A stretch of 64,000 nt of DNA from Bordetella parapertussis. GTDB lineage: Bacteria; Bacteroidota; Bacteroidia; Chitinophagales; Chitinophagaceae. A model generated the notes under the pieces. It was not told where the DNA came from. It worked only from the letters and a program-made list of their open reading frames with translations, and searched no databases. Of this stretch, positions 55,881 to 63,509 are shown piece by piece; positions within the stretch are counted from its first letter, which is position 1; each line of letters begins with the position of its first letter. The position numbers and the translations under genes are program-made. The stretch spans positions 62,001 through 126,000 of the forward strand of contig CALQJX020000004.1 of NCBI GenBank assembly GCA_943331005.2, given 5' to 3'.

Positions 55881-55983
55881 AAAGGGTGACATGGGCTGTA
55901 AGTGAATAGGAGGGTGGGGTTTCGCAAGTCGGAAAAAGACTTGTGAGAAGGACGACGCTAGTGGAAAACACGGGCACCAAAGT
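55881..55983. repeat. Dispersed repeat R1, copy c (extended)
   Basis: Direct copy of R1a; shares AAAGGGTGACATGGGCTGTA exactly, then GAATAGGAG, TTCGCAAGT, GGAAAA, GACTTG and CACCAAAGTG. With R2b it repeats the R2-then-R1 order found left of the cassette. Confidence 0.85.
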
Positions 55984-56148
55984 GGGATAGTGAACATTAG
56001 TACAGTAGTTGCTTCATCGATTTATGGCTTGATCTGCGTATCAAAATACTATAAACAGGCAATGGAGAAACTATCAATGTTGCGTATTTGTTATGCGGTA
56101 TAGGTTTGGAAAACAAAAATTTATACTTTGGAGCAAAATTTATCCCCC

Positions 56149-58293
56149 ATGAAACATGTATGGAACTTTGCATCTATTGGAGGTGTGAAACGAGTAAGTA
56201 TTGAATCGGGTAGCGACCTGAAATATTTGCATGAATTGGATCAGAAATTATGGACGGCGCTGAGCTGCCCGGTAGATGATCTGGAAATAGATAATAAAAC
56301 ACTGGAGCTTATAGATACCGATAACGATGGCCATATACGAGTGCCGGAGATATTGGATGCAGTGGGCTGGATATTGTCTGCGATTAAGAATCCGAACGAT
56401 CTGCTGACGAGTGGTGCCGAGATGCCGCTGAGTGCTATAGATGAAAATACTGAAGCAGGAAAGGCGCTGCTGGATTCGGCAAGGATCATTCTGAAAAATC
56501 TGGGTAAGGAGGATGCTACGTTTCTTACTGCGGATGATACTGCCGATCTGGAAAAGATCTTTAAGAATACCCCATTTAACGGTGACGGTATCATTACCGA
56601 TGATTCTACTGCCGGAGCCCATGACCTGACCGAGTCGCTGAACAACATAATTAATTGTTGCGGCTCTGTAACAGACAGGGGAGGCAAGCAGGGTGTGAAC
56701 GAAGAGCTGGTTGCCGCTTTCTTTGCCGAGTGCGAAAAGCACCTGGTATGGTACCAGAAAAGCGAGGCGGCACATGCTGCTGTTTTCCCGCTGGGAGATA
56801 AAACAGCAGCAGCTTATGGCCACTACAAGGCTGTGAGCACCAAGGTAGAAGACTTCTTTCTGCGTTGCAGACTGGCGGCGTTCGACAAACAATCGACCGA
56901 GGTGCTGAACCTGCAGACAGACAGGGTGAAAACAATAACAGAGAAGAGCCTGCCGGGCTGTGTGGATGAGATAGCGGGATATCCGCTGGCTACAGTAGGT
57001 GCCGGTAATATGTTGCCGCTGACCATAGGCGTGAACCCTGCCTGGGAGGGCGCAATGGATAGCTTTAAGGAGCATGTGGTATTGCCACTTACAGGCAACA
57101 AGGAAACGCTTTCGGAGGCTGACTGGAAGAAGATAGCGGGCACGTTTGCTGCGTATGAACAATGGTATAACGAGCAGGAGGGTGTGCAGGTAGCGTCGCT
57201 GGGACTGACGCGGATAAAAGAACTATTATCTGGCGATGTGCGCACGCAGCTGATGAGTCTTGTGAACAAGGATAAGTCGGTAGCGGCAGAGGCTACTAAC
57301 ATAATACTGGTAGATAAGCTGGTGCGTTATTACCGCGATCTCTTCACGCTGCTGCGGAACTTTGTGACCTTCAGCGATTTTTATTCGCCGGAGGAAAAGG
57401 CTATTTTTCAGGCGGGTACATTGTATATAGACCAGCGCAGCTGCGACCTGTGTGTGAAGGTGCGCGATATGGCCAAGCAGGGCGAGCTGGCTATGCACAG
57501 CGGTATGTACCTGATATACTGCGAATGCGTATCGAAAGCAACCAATGCTAAAATGACCATAGTGGCAGCGCTGACCAATGGTGACGTTGATGACCTGATG
57601 GTGGGCCGCAATGCGGTGTTCTATGACAGGGATGGGCTGGACTGGAATGCTACCATCATTAAGATAACAGAAAATCCTACCAGCATAAGGCAGGCGTTCT
57701 TTGCGCCTTACCGCAAGGTGTCGCGGTTTGTGGAAAATCAGATCAACAAGGCTGCATCTGCTGCCGATGAAAAGAGCAATGCCAATCTGACCAAGGGCGT
57801 AAGCGCGGTGCCTGCAATGGCTGCCGAAGAGAAACCTAAGAAGGAGACCACACAGGCATTTGATGTGGCTAAGTTTGCCGGTATATTTGCTGCCATGGGC
57901 CTGGCACTGGGTGCAATAGGATCTACCATTACGGCTATAGTTACAGGCTTTCTGAATCTGGTATGGTGGCAGATGCCGCTGGCCATAATGGGTACACTGC
58001 TGGTAATATCGGGACCATCTATGATACTGGCCTACCTGAAGCTGCGTAAACGCAATCTGTCGCCGATACTAGACGCAAATGGCTGGGCTATAAATGCACA
58101 ACTCAAAGTGAACATACACTTTGGCCGCACACTGACGCACCTGGCAGAACTGCCTGACAATGCTAAGGTGAACTTCAATGATCCTTTTGTGAAAAAACAG
58201 CGTCCATTCCTGCCAATACTACTGTCTGTAGTGGTAGTGATAGCGGTGGTGTTCTATTTCTTATGGAAGGCTAAATACTTTCATCTGCCTTAG
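56149..58293 (+). CDS. EF-hand membrane protein of unknown function
   Basis: 714 aa from ATG 56149 (a TTG seven codons earlier is possible). An EF-hand loop at about 56-67 (DTDNDGHIRVPE) and a second, degenerate one (FNGDGIITDDST) near residue 145. A long soluble helical middle follows, with FVTFSDFYSPEEKAIFQAGTLYIDQRSCDLCVK. The C-terminal region has two or three hydrophobic helices (LALGAIGSTITAIVTGFLNLV, LAIMGTLLVISGPSMILAYL) and a final one (LLSVVVVIAVVFYFL). Not recognised as a known family; perhaps Ca2+-responsive, by motif only. Confidence 0.7.
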   Translation: MKHVWNFASIGGVKRVSIESGSDLKYLHELDQKLWTALSCPVDDLEIDNKTLELIDTDNDGHIRVPEILDAVGWILSAIKNPNDLLTSGAEMPLSAIDENTEAGKALLDSARIILKNLGKEDATFLTADDTADLEKIFKNTPFNGDGIITDDSTAGAHDLTESLNNIINCCGSVTDRGGKQGVNEELVAAFFAECEKHLVWYQKSEAAHAAVFPLGDKTAAAYGHYKAVSTKVEDFFLRCRLAAFDKQSTEVLNLQTDRVKTITEKSLPGCVDEIAGYPLATVGAGNMLPLTIGVNPAWEGAMDSFKEHVVLPLTGNKETLSEADWKKIAGTFAAYEQWYNEQEGVQVASLGLTRIKELLSGDVRTQLMSLVNKDKSVAAEATNIILVDKLVRYYRDLFTLLRNFVTFSDFYSPEEKAIFQAGTLYIDQRSCDLCVKVRDMAKQGELAMHSGMYLIYCECVSKATNAKMTIVAALTNGDVDDLMVGRNAVFYDRDGLDWNATIIKITENPTSIRQAFFAPYRKVSRFVENQINKAASAADEKSNANLTKGVSAVPAMAAEEKPKKETTQAFDVAKFAGIFAAMGLALGAIGSTITAIVTGFLNLVWWQMPLAIMGTLLVISGPSMILAYLKLRKRNLSPILDANGWAINAQLKVNIHFGRTLTHLAELPDNAKVNFNDPFVKKQRPFLPILLSVVVVIAVVFYFLWKAKYFHLP

Positions 58294-58340
58294 TGTGTGG
58301 GATATAACATGTTACTCTCCTACTCTTAAAAGCTGCTGCT

Positions 58341-58718
58341 ATGAAAAAGATACAAGTAGTAAAAATAGCAGAACTGGGTTGCCAGACATTGCCTGTGATT
58401 GATGGGTTGCTGCATCATGAAGGCAGGGACCCATGGATAATGGTATATCTATGGCTGGGTATGATACAAACCGTAAGTTGCTTTCTGAATCGTATTTTTC
58501 TGAAGCGGGTATATCGCAGTCCGTGGCGGATAGTGTATGAGTTGCTGCTGCTGGTGTTTTATATAGTGGTGTTCTCGGGTATGAGGGATATTGACAGTGC
58601 TCCCTTACTCAATGAAGATCTGTTCTGGGGATTCTGCACGTTCATGGCTATCTTCTATGGAGCTATTTCCTGCCATGAGCTATGGAAAACAGGAAGGCTT
58701 GTGGATAGGGAGGATTAG
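58341..58718 (+). CDS. Hypothetical small membrane protein
   Basis: 125 aa with three or four hydrophobic helices (IMVYLWLGMIQTVSCFL, IVYELLLLVFYIVVFSGM, FWGFCTFMAIFYGAISC). Starts 47 bases after the EF-hand gene and probably forms a unit with it. Its end runs directly into repeat R1d. No family recognised. Confidence 0.55.
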   Translation: MKKIQVVKIAELGCQTLPVIDGLLHHEGRDPWIMVYLWLGMIQTVSCFLNRIFLKRVYRSPWRIVYELLLLVFYIVVFSGMRDIDSAPLLNEDLFWGFCTFMAIFYGAISCHELWKTGRLVDRED

Positions 58719-58740
58719 AGAGCGGGAAAGAGAAAGAGAG

Positions 58741-58806
58741 CGGGGTTTCGCAAGTCGAAAAGACTTGCTGGATTGTAGACACCAGTGGAAAACACTGGCG
58801 CCAAAA
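58741..58806. repeat. Dispersed repeat R1, copy d
   Basis: GGGGTTTCGCAAGTC, AAAAGACTTGCTGGATTGTA, GACACCAGTGGAAAACACTG and GCGCCAAAAG. Both hairpins are perfect: GCAAGTC / GACTTGC and CCAGTG / CACTGG. Confidence 0.85.
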
Positions 58807-58841
58807 GGGGGGCGAGATGAGAGATATAGGAATGCAATGTT

Positions 58842-58872
58842 ATCTCATACTCGTTGCAAACGAGTATGAGAT
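58842..58872. repeat. Perfect palindrome with core CTCGTTGCAAACGAG (copy 2)
   Basis: Arms ATCTCATACTCGTT / AACGAGTATGAGAT around GCA: a 14-bp stem. The outer arms differ from copy 1 but still pair, so the structure is preserved. Confidence 0.85.
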
Positions 58873-58879
58873 AGATTAA

Positions 58880-59140
58880 TTACTTCATAACACATTTTGT
58901 AGAAGCTATTGTTGTGACAGTGTAACCCATCGATGTTGCAGTGCTGGTATAAGAGCCTACCTTTTCGATATCCTGAATTTCTTTGGCTGTTTTATCACAA
59001 TAATTTGCAGTCGCATAACCAGGGGGTGTAGCGGCTGACGATGGAGTATATACTATTGTTGTCGTGCAGGTATAACAACTTTTTTTGCTGCAGGAAGTCA
59101 ACAGCAGAATGGCAGAAAAGAGGGTGACAAATGTGTTCAT
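58880..59140 (-). CDS. Small lipoprotein of unknown function
   Basis: 86 aa. Signal MNTFVTLFSAILLL with lipobox LTSC, then SKKSCYTCTTTIVYTPSSA and AKEIQDIEKVGSYTSTATSMGYTVTTIASTKCVMK, with two Cys pairs likely disulfide-bonded. Periplasmic or outer-membrane lipoprotein. Its 3' end sits next to the palindrome copy 2. No family recognised. Confidence 0.7.
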   Translation of the reverse strand: MNTFVTLFSAILLLTSCSKKSCYTCTTTIVYTPSSAATPPGYATANYCDKTAKEIQDIEKVGSYTSTATSMGYTVTTIASTKCVMK

Positions 59141-59280
59141 GTGTATAGATTTTAGTTACTCAAAATTAAATAAACTATTTGTAGTCGTCTGAAGTTTCTT
59201 GTAATTACTGACTATTCAATTATTCCGACAATATGAATGATTACAAGAGCCCCCCGGACGACTTGAGCGTGAGAAAGAGA

Positions 59281-59347
59281 GCGGGGTTTCGTAAGTCAAA
59301 AAGACTTGCTGTATTGTAGACACCAGTGGAAAACACTGGCGCCAATA
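59281..59347. repeat. Dispersed repeat R1, copy e
   Basis: Closest relative of copy d, with GTAAGTC / GACTTGC (one changed pair) and the perfect second hairpin; the shared GAGAAAGAGAGCGG precedes both. Confidence 0.85.
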
Positions 59348-59444
59348 GGGGTAAAATGATTGTATGAAAATATAAAGCGTACGCTAAAAATGAATATGAA
59401 TTGCCGCCACTTTGTTATTTTTACTACAAACAAACATCATACAT

Positions 59445-59711
59445 ATGGAAAATGGCATCTCTGGAATATTTTGGATCATAATTATTGTAGCGGCCGTACT
59501 TAATATATGCATGATAGTGTGGTTTTATGAATTGAGGGAAAATAGCAAAATGCAAACCAAATTGTTGAATGATCAAAATTCATTATTAGAGCAACAAAAC
59601 AAAGTAAGTACTGCTCAACTGCACTTACTTGCTGGTTTGGCTGATAAAACTGGAGTGCCGGTTAATGATATTAATGATGTGGTAACAGAGTTTGGTATTG
59701 AATATGAATAA
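59445..59711 (+). CDS. Small membrane protein with coiled-coil tail
   Basis: 88 aa from ATG 59445: a single membrane helix (FWIIIIVAAVLNICMIVWF) then an amphipathic stretch KMQTKLLNDQNSLLEQQNKVSTAQLHLLAGL and a short acidic end. Looks like a membrane-anchored coiled coil. Function unknown. Confidence 0.55.
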   Translation: MENGISGIFWIIIIVAAVLNICMIVWFYELRENSKMQTKLLNDQNSLLEQQNKVSTAQLHLLAGLADKTGVPVNDINDVVTEFGIEYE

Positions 59712-59793
59712 CCCAGCTCCTATCTACGGAAATTTTCCTATCCGTTCCCAATTTTGCATTGTTTTTCCGAAAAATCTTGCGTTTTTATTGCAT

Positions 59794-59830
59794 AAAAAAA
59801 GGGTTTCAGAGATTGTATCTTCTGAAACCC
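59794..59830 (-). terminator. Terminator of the tRNA-like gene
   Basis: Minus strand GGGTTTCAGA / TCTGAAACCC (10-bp perfect stem) with a 10-base loop, followed by seven T. It starts two bases after the tRNA-like element. Confidence 0.8.
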
Positions 59831-59832
59831 TT

Positions 59833-59918
59833 GCCTGTAGTGTGGTCCCACCAGGGCATGATCCTGGGACCCCCTGATTATGAGTCAGGTGCTCTAACCT
59901 CCGAAATGCCCTACAGGC
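59833..59918 (-). tRNA. Atypical tRNA-like gene, anticodon CAT (Met/Ile-type)
   Basis: The minus strand has TTAGAGCA (D-arm 3' side) then anticodon stem-loop CCTGA-CTCATAA-TCAGG, as in elongator tRNA-Met. But the expected T-loop TTCRANY reads ATCATGC within CCAGG/CCTGG, and the ends GCCTGTAG / CTACAGGC pair over 86 nt instead of 73-77. A further GGTCCCA / TGGGACC pairing competes for the 3' half. It has its own terminator, so it is transcribed as a unit. It may be a divergent tRNA, a tRNA remnant or a tRNA-derived regulator. Confidence 0.55.
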
Positions 59919-60138
59919 AACACTTTGATGCATATTGCTTTACTCTTGTCAAACATTTGCAAAACAAATGCCTTACTGGTTAAATAATAAAATTATCACA
60001 TTATCTGATCTTCCAGCCAAATATAAAACAACATTATTGAGTTGGACACATTACTGATGCAGCTTTGATGTAACAGTAGCAAAAATTGATAAGCTTTGGA
60101 CTACGAGAAAAACCGGTTTGGACTACAGTATGGACATT

Positions 60139-60912
60139 TTAATGGAAGAATTTATAAAAAAGCTTAATGAAATCATCAATCAGACCTAGTACAATTAATA
60201 TAAACAATGTAAAAAGTATCAAATGTAATAATGTAAATAACTTACTTACTCTTCCATTTGAAACTCTCATACTATATATATATAAGCCAGCATTCTTGAA
60301 TATGTAATTACCATCAGCGGCATGTATATAATCCTCTACAAACACTTCGTCTTTAATTTCCGGGTAGAAGGCAGACCATGAGCAAGCTTGTGTTTTCTTT
60401 ATTCTAACGAAGCCTTTATTAGTGTTAAATATTTTAATATCATGTAGAACTTCTTTGCTTTTCCGTTCTGGAATTAAGATAGGTTTGGGATATGGAATGG
60501 AAGGATTTTCTTTATCATGCAAAAAATCATCAAGATAGTTGCCAATGTTCTCTTTCTTGATTTTTGTCGAATCATAGCAACAAAACGGATTGTTTGATGT
60601 ACCACTCTCTTGAAGGATCAGTAACTTATCACCTAAAAATCCTTGATTAAGTGTCAAAGCTCCTTGAGGTCGTGTGATCAATAACCGACCAGATCCCAAT
60701 AAATCCCAACTGCCAATTTGAGTATGCTGATTTGTACCATTGTTGCTTACCAAAGTCATTACCAATCTTCCATCACGCATAAATTCATACGTTTGGTTGT
60801 TGCCTCCATCATCTATTAATACCCATTCCCTGTCTACAAAATTCTCAATCTTGTCCAGATCCTTGCTGTATCTTTTGAGTCTTGGCAATAAATTCTTGAT
60901 GTACTCCAGCAT
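60139..60912 (-). CDS. Hypothetical protein with C-terminal membrane helix
   Basis: 257 aa. N-terminal helix (MLEYIKNLLPRLKRYSKDLDKIENFVD), then a beta-rich part (WVLIDDGGNNQTYEFMRDGRLVMTLVS, IGSWDLLGSGRLLITRPQGALTLNQGFLGDKLLILQE) resembling a lipocalin-like or WD-poor sandwich, and a C-terminal helix LFTLLHLILFTLFILIVLGL. Tail-anchored. No family recognised. First leftward gene after the tRNA-like element. Confidence 0.55.
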   Translation of the reverse strand: MLEYIKNLLPRLKRYSKDLDKIENFVDREWVLIDDGGNNQTYEFMRDGRLVMTLVSNNGTNQHTQIGSWDLLGSGRLLITRPQGALTLNQGFLGDKLLILQESGTSNNPFCCYDSTKIKKENIGNYLDDFLHDKENPSIPYPKPILIPERKSKEVLHDIKIFNTNKGFVRIKKTQACSWSAFYPEIKDEVFVEDYIHAADGNYIFKNAGLYIYSMRVSNGRVSKLFTLLHLILFTLFILIVLGLIDDFIKLFYKFFH

Positions 60913-61091
60913 GAGCTTTAATAAACATATTTATGTGGTGTAAAATGAATAATATTCAACTTGAAGACAATAGTTATTTCTATTTTTTGTCCACCAGGCA
61001 ACTATACAAGTGACCCCAACTTATCTCATCTTCTTTGTTCCTGATACTATGAGTACGAAAGCTTTTGGGAAAGACGTAATGGGATGCAATA

Positions 61092-61265
61092 TTATTTTAC
61101 CCATTCTTGCAATGCTTGTTGCATTGCTTCTTGAATTGTCAATGACGGATTTTCTTTCATAAACAATAAAGCATAGCCAACTACTTCAGGTACAAGATTG
61201 TGATCTTTGGCTACTTGTAATGGTTCAACAATTAATACAAGTTGTTCGTGTATTTTTGTACTCAT
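61092..61265 (-). CDS. Small acidic-helical protein, unknown
   Basis: 57 aa from ATG 61265 (alternative ATG at 61271 adds Met-Arg): MSTKIHEQLVLIVEPLQVAK, then DHNLVPEVVGYALLFMKENP and SLTIQEAMQQALQEWVK. No Cys, no signal. Probably fully helical. It lies between the membrane protein and the 61.3-61.6 kb remnant on the same strand. A coding-like frame, but with no recognised family. Confidence 0.6.
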   Translation of the reverse strand: MSTKIHEQLVLIVEPLQVAKDHNLVPEVVGYALLFMKENPSLTIQEAMQQALQEWVK

Positions 61266-61295
61266 TCTCATTATATAACTTTAATGTAAATGTTT

Positions 61296-61613
61296 TTAAG
61301 ATACTTTCCACCAAATACATATTTGGTTACTGGGCATACCCCCCACACGATGTGTATGCTCCGAACTTACAAAGGTATAATTTTCTCCATATAGACAAAT
61401 GCCAAATTTGCTAAGTTTACCTTCATATCCCTCAAATTCTTCCTTTTCTATCCTTAAGGTGACGTGATTGCTTTCATTGGATAGTTTGTCGAGCATTGTA
61501 TCGGCACCGGCAACCATCTCAAGGTCACCTTTTATTCCGTACCCTTTTTCTATGAACTCAGGAAGATCAATAAACCACCCTTTGCAGTCTTTGAAAAGCT
61601 TTGTATCACATCG
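61296..61613 (-). pseudogene. Start-less paralogue of the 63510-63884 gene
   Basis: The frame open from 61613 reads TKLFKDCKGWFIDLPEFIEK then GYGIKGDLEMVAGADTMLDK and continues to 61296. It matches the domain of the 63510-63884 protein (RWYVDLPQFLES...GDLEMVAGADTFCDE). There is no in-frame start: the ATG at 61611-61609 is out of frame by a single base, so one inserted base would explain the break. If translated, only an internal Met (61517) is available. Its C-terminus differs from the paralogue (ends CIWWKVS). Either a damaged gene or one with an unusual start. Confidence 0.6.
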
Positions 61614-61716
61614 TTAACTTGTTGACCTATAACACAAGCAGGTTTTAAATCTGATGCAAATTAGGCTACCTATATGGATAATGCTCTTCTCTACAAGCTT
61701 TTAAAGCAAGAGCTTT

Positions 61717-62844
61717 TTATGCTCCAACCCTTCTTCGATCATTCACTTTTTCTCTGGGTAGGGTTATTCGTTTTGCTTCGCCCACTCCACCCCATATATA
61801 ATAGTTCCTCGCGAGATCCTTACCTATTGCTTCTTCAAACACTCTTTTTATTCTGGATATCTTCTCACTTGCAGAGTTACTCAATGTGTTGGTCAAATCA
61901 TCAATGCGTACTTTCATCTCTTCCAGCTCACCAGATCCCGATAGTTCTCCGTATATAGTATAAAGATCTCGACGATGGTCGGAAAGGCTACTCAGAAAAA
62001 TACCATCTGATTGTTTTAAGAATAAGAAATACAAAGCTTTCTCTAATGGTCGCAACTTGATCTCAATATTCCCAAAGTCAGGAAGAAATATCTTTGATTG
62101 CTTCGTAATGACCAGCGAACTTAAGGGAGATTCCTGTTTAAAGTTCTGTGCATAGAGCATCTTGACCCGAAGAGACTCCATGATCTGTAATGCATGATGA
62201 ATAACGGGTATGGGAAGTTTGTTCTTGACAAGATCCATACATGAAGGACAAATGTCAGCAGTTCTTAGTTTGAGTATGATCTCCCTCTTCTGTATGCACA
62301 TGTCATTTACACAGCCTATAGGTGTTTTGTGTACTGATGTCCTGACATCTTGAATTCCATTAAACATGAATTTCTGCAACATCAGTGCAATAACTTCATA
62401 GGCTATCGGGAACTGATTGGGACAATCTATATAATGGCTCCATTCGGCAGTATGTATGAAGCCGTTATAGGACATTTTTTCATCAAGGCAAGCAAACCAG
62501 TTTTTGTCATTTGCGATGTTTGTGAGCAGTATCACAAAATCATCATTTGCTATTTCTTTCTCTTGTCTGTAAGTAGCACATTTAGCAAACAGGGTTGGCC
62601 AGCTTACCTGTTTCCTGAGAAAAGGAAACTTTATCTTTTCACCTGGGATAAGGCTGAACTTGACTTCTTCAAAATCGCTGGCGTCTTCAAAGGTGTGTTC
62701 ATCTATCGTATCCTTTTCAAGATCTATAATGGAGTGCTCGTCAAAAGAAAACGAAATCCCTCCCTGAATTGCACTCAGGAGCTCAATTATTTTCGTAAAC
62801 AGTACCGGAGATAATTCCGGAGATCTGATGATATGTACCTTCAC
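61717..62844 (-). CDS. Cys-rich protein of unknown function, VWA partner
   Basis: 375 aa from GTG 62844 (an upstream GTG at 62883 would overlap the VWA gene by 29 bases). Landmarks: LLTNIANDKNWFACLDEKM, FIHTAEWSHYIDCPNQ, a four-Cys group C178-x4-C183 ... C199-x2-C202 (GCVNDMC, DICPSC), and a C-terminal domain with IEIKLRPLEKALYFLFLKQ, SNSASEKISRIKRVFEEAIG and NYYIWGGVGEAKRITLPREK. I have seen this tail in many Bacteroidota proteins but know no name. It may bind zinc through the four Cys. No protease His motif (HExxH) is visible. Confidence 0.65.
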   Translation of the reverse strand: MKVHIIRSPELSPVLFTKIIELLSAIQGGISFSFDEHSIIDLEKDTIDEHTFEDASDFEEVKFSLIPGEKIKFPFLRKQVSWPTLFAKCATYRQEKEIANDDFVILLTNIANDKNWFACLDEKMSYNGFIHTAEWSHYIDCPNQFPIAYEVIALMLQKFMFNGIQDVRTSVHKTPIGCVNDMCIQKREIILKLRTADICPSCMDLVKNKLPIPVIHHALQIMESLRVKMLYAQNFKQESPLSSLVITKQSKIFLPDFGNIEIKLRPLEKALYFLFLKQSDGIFLSSLSDHRRDLYTIYGELSGSGELEEMKVRIDDLTNTLSNSASEKISRIKRVFEEAIGKDLARNYYIWGGVGEAKRITLPREKVNDRRRVGA

Positions 62845-62854
62845 CTTGATAAAT

Positions 62855-63484
62855 TTAGAAAAAATCGCTTGATTTTTCGTCACCGGAGTTTTTTCTGTTC
62901 ACGTAACGTTCCATTGAATCACCTAACTTTTCCCATACATCTTCTTTCATAGATTTCTTCTCAAAGCTAAAGCTGTTCGATCTTTTGATATTCATCTTCT
63001 CAGCTACATCTACAGCATCTAGTGTCGCACCTATAAAACTAAACGTCCAATTGCCTGTACCCTCCAATTGAGCTATGAGTTCTTTTATAGAGTAGATAGT
63101 ATAGTACTTTGATGCATTTTCGTGGCCATCTGTTAGAATAACAATAATACATGTCGTTTCCGAGGAATGTCCTTTGCCCACAACCGGTTCCAGCATTTTT
63201 ATTGAAGAACCTATAGCGTCCAATAAGGCAGTAGTTCCATCAGGTATATACATTTGTTCGGTAAGTATTGGTATCCGATCTGTAGGCACGAGGGTCAGAT
63301 GGTGTACTACCTCGTGGTTGAAAGAAGTAAGCCCCATCATTATTTCCTGGTCAGGAAACTTCTGCTCTATTTGTTTGATCCTTGTAACCTGTTCGTTAAA
63401 CCCGTTTACTGTGTTACCGATACAGTCAGACATTGACCCGCTTCTGTCTATTATCAAATGATAAATCGTTTTTTTCTTTTCCAT
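62855..63484 (-). CDS. VWA-domain protein (TerY/YegL-like)
   Basis: 209 aa, a single von Willebrand A domain: MIDAS D13-R-S15-G-S17, T84/T85 in PDGTTALLD, and D119 in VILTDGHENAS. Metal-dependent protein-binding fold of the TerY/YegL group. No transmembrane segment, so cytoplasmic. It ends 10 bases before the preferred GTG start of the Cys-rich gene and begins 25 bases after the 63510-63884 gene, so the three are probably one transcript. Confidence 0.85.
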   Translation of the reverse strand: MEKKKTIYHLIIDRSGSMSDCIGNTVNGFNEQVTRIKQIEQKFPDQEIMMGLTSFNHEVVHHLTLVPTDRIPILTEQMYIPDGTTALLDAIGSSIKMLEPVVGKGHSSETTCIIVILTDGHENASKYYTIYSIKELIAQLEGTGNWTFSFIGATLDAVDVAEKMNIKRSNSFSFEKKSMKEDVWEKLGDSMERYVNRKNSGDEKSSDFF

Positions 63485-63509
63485 GTCTTATTATTTTTAG
63501 TTTAGTTTT

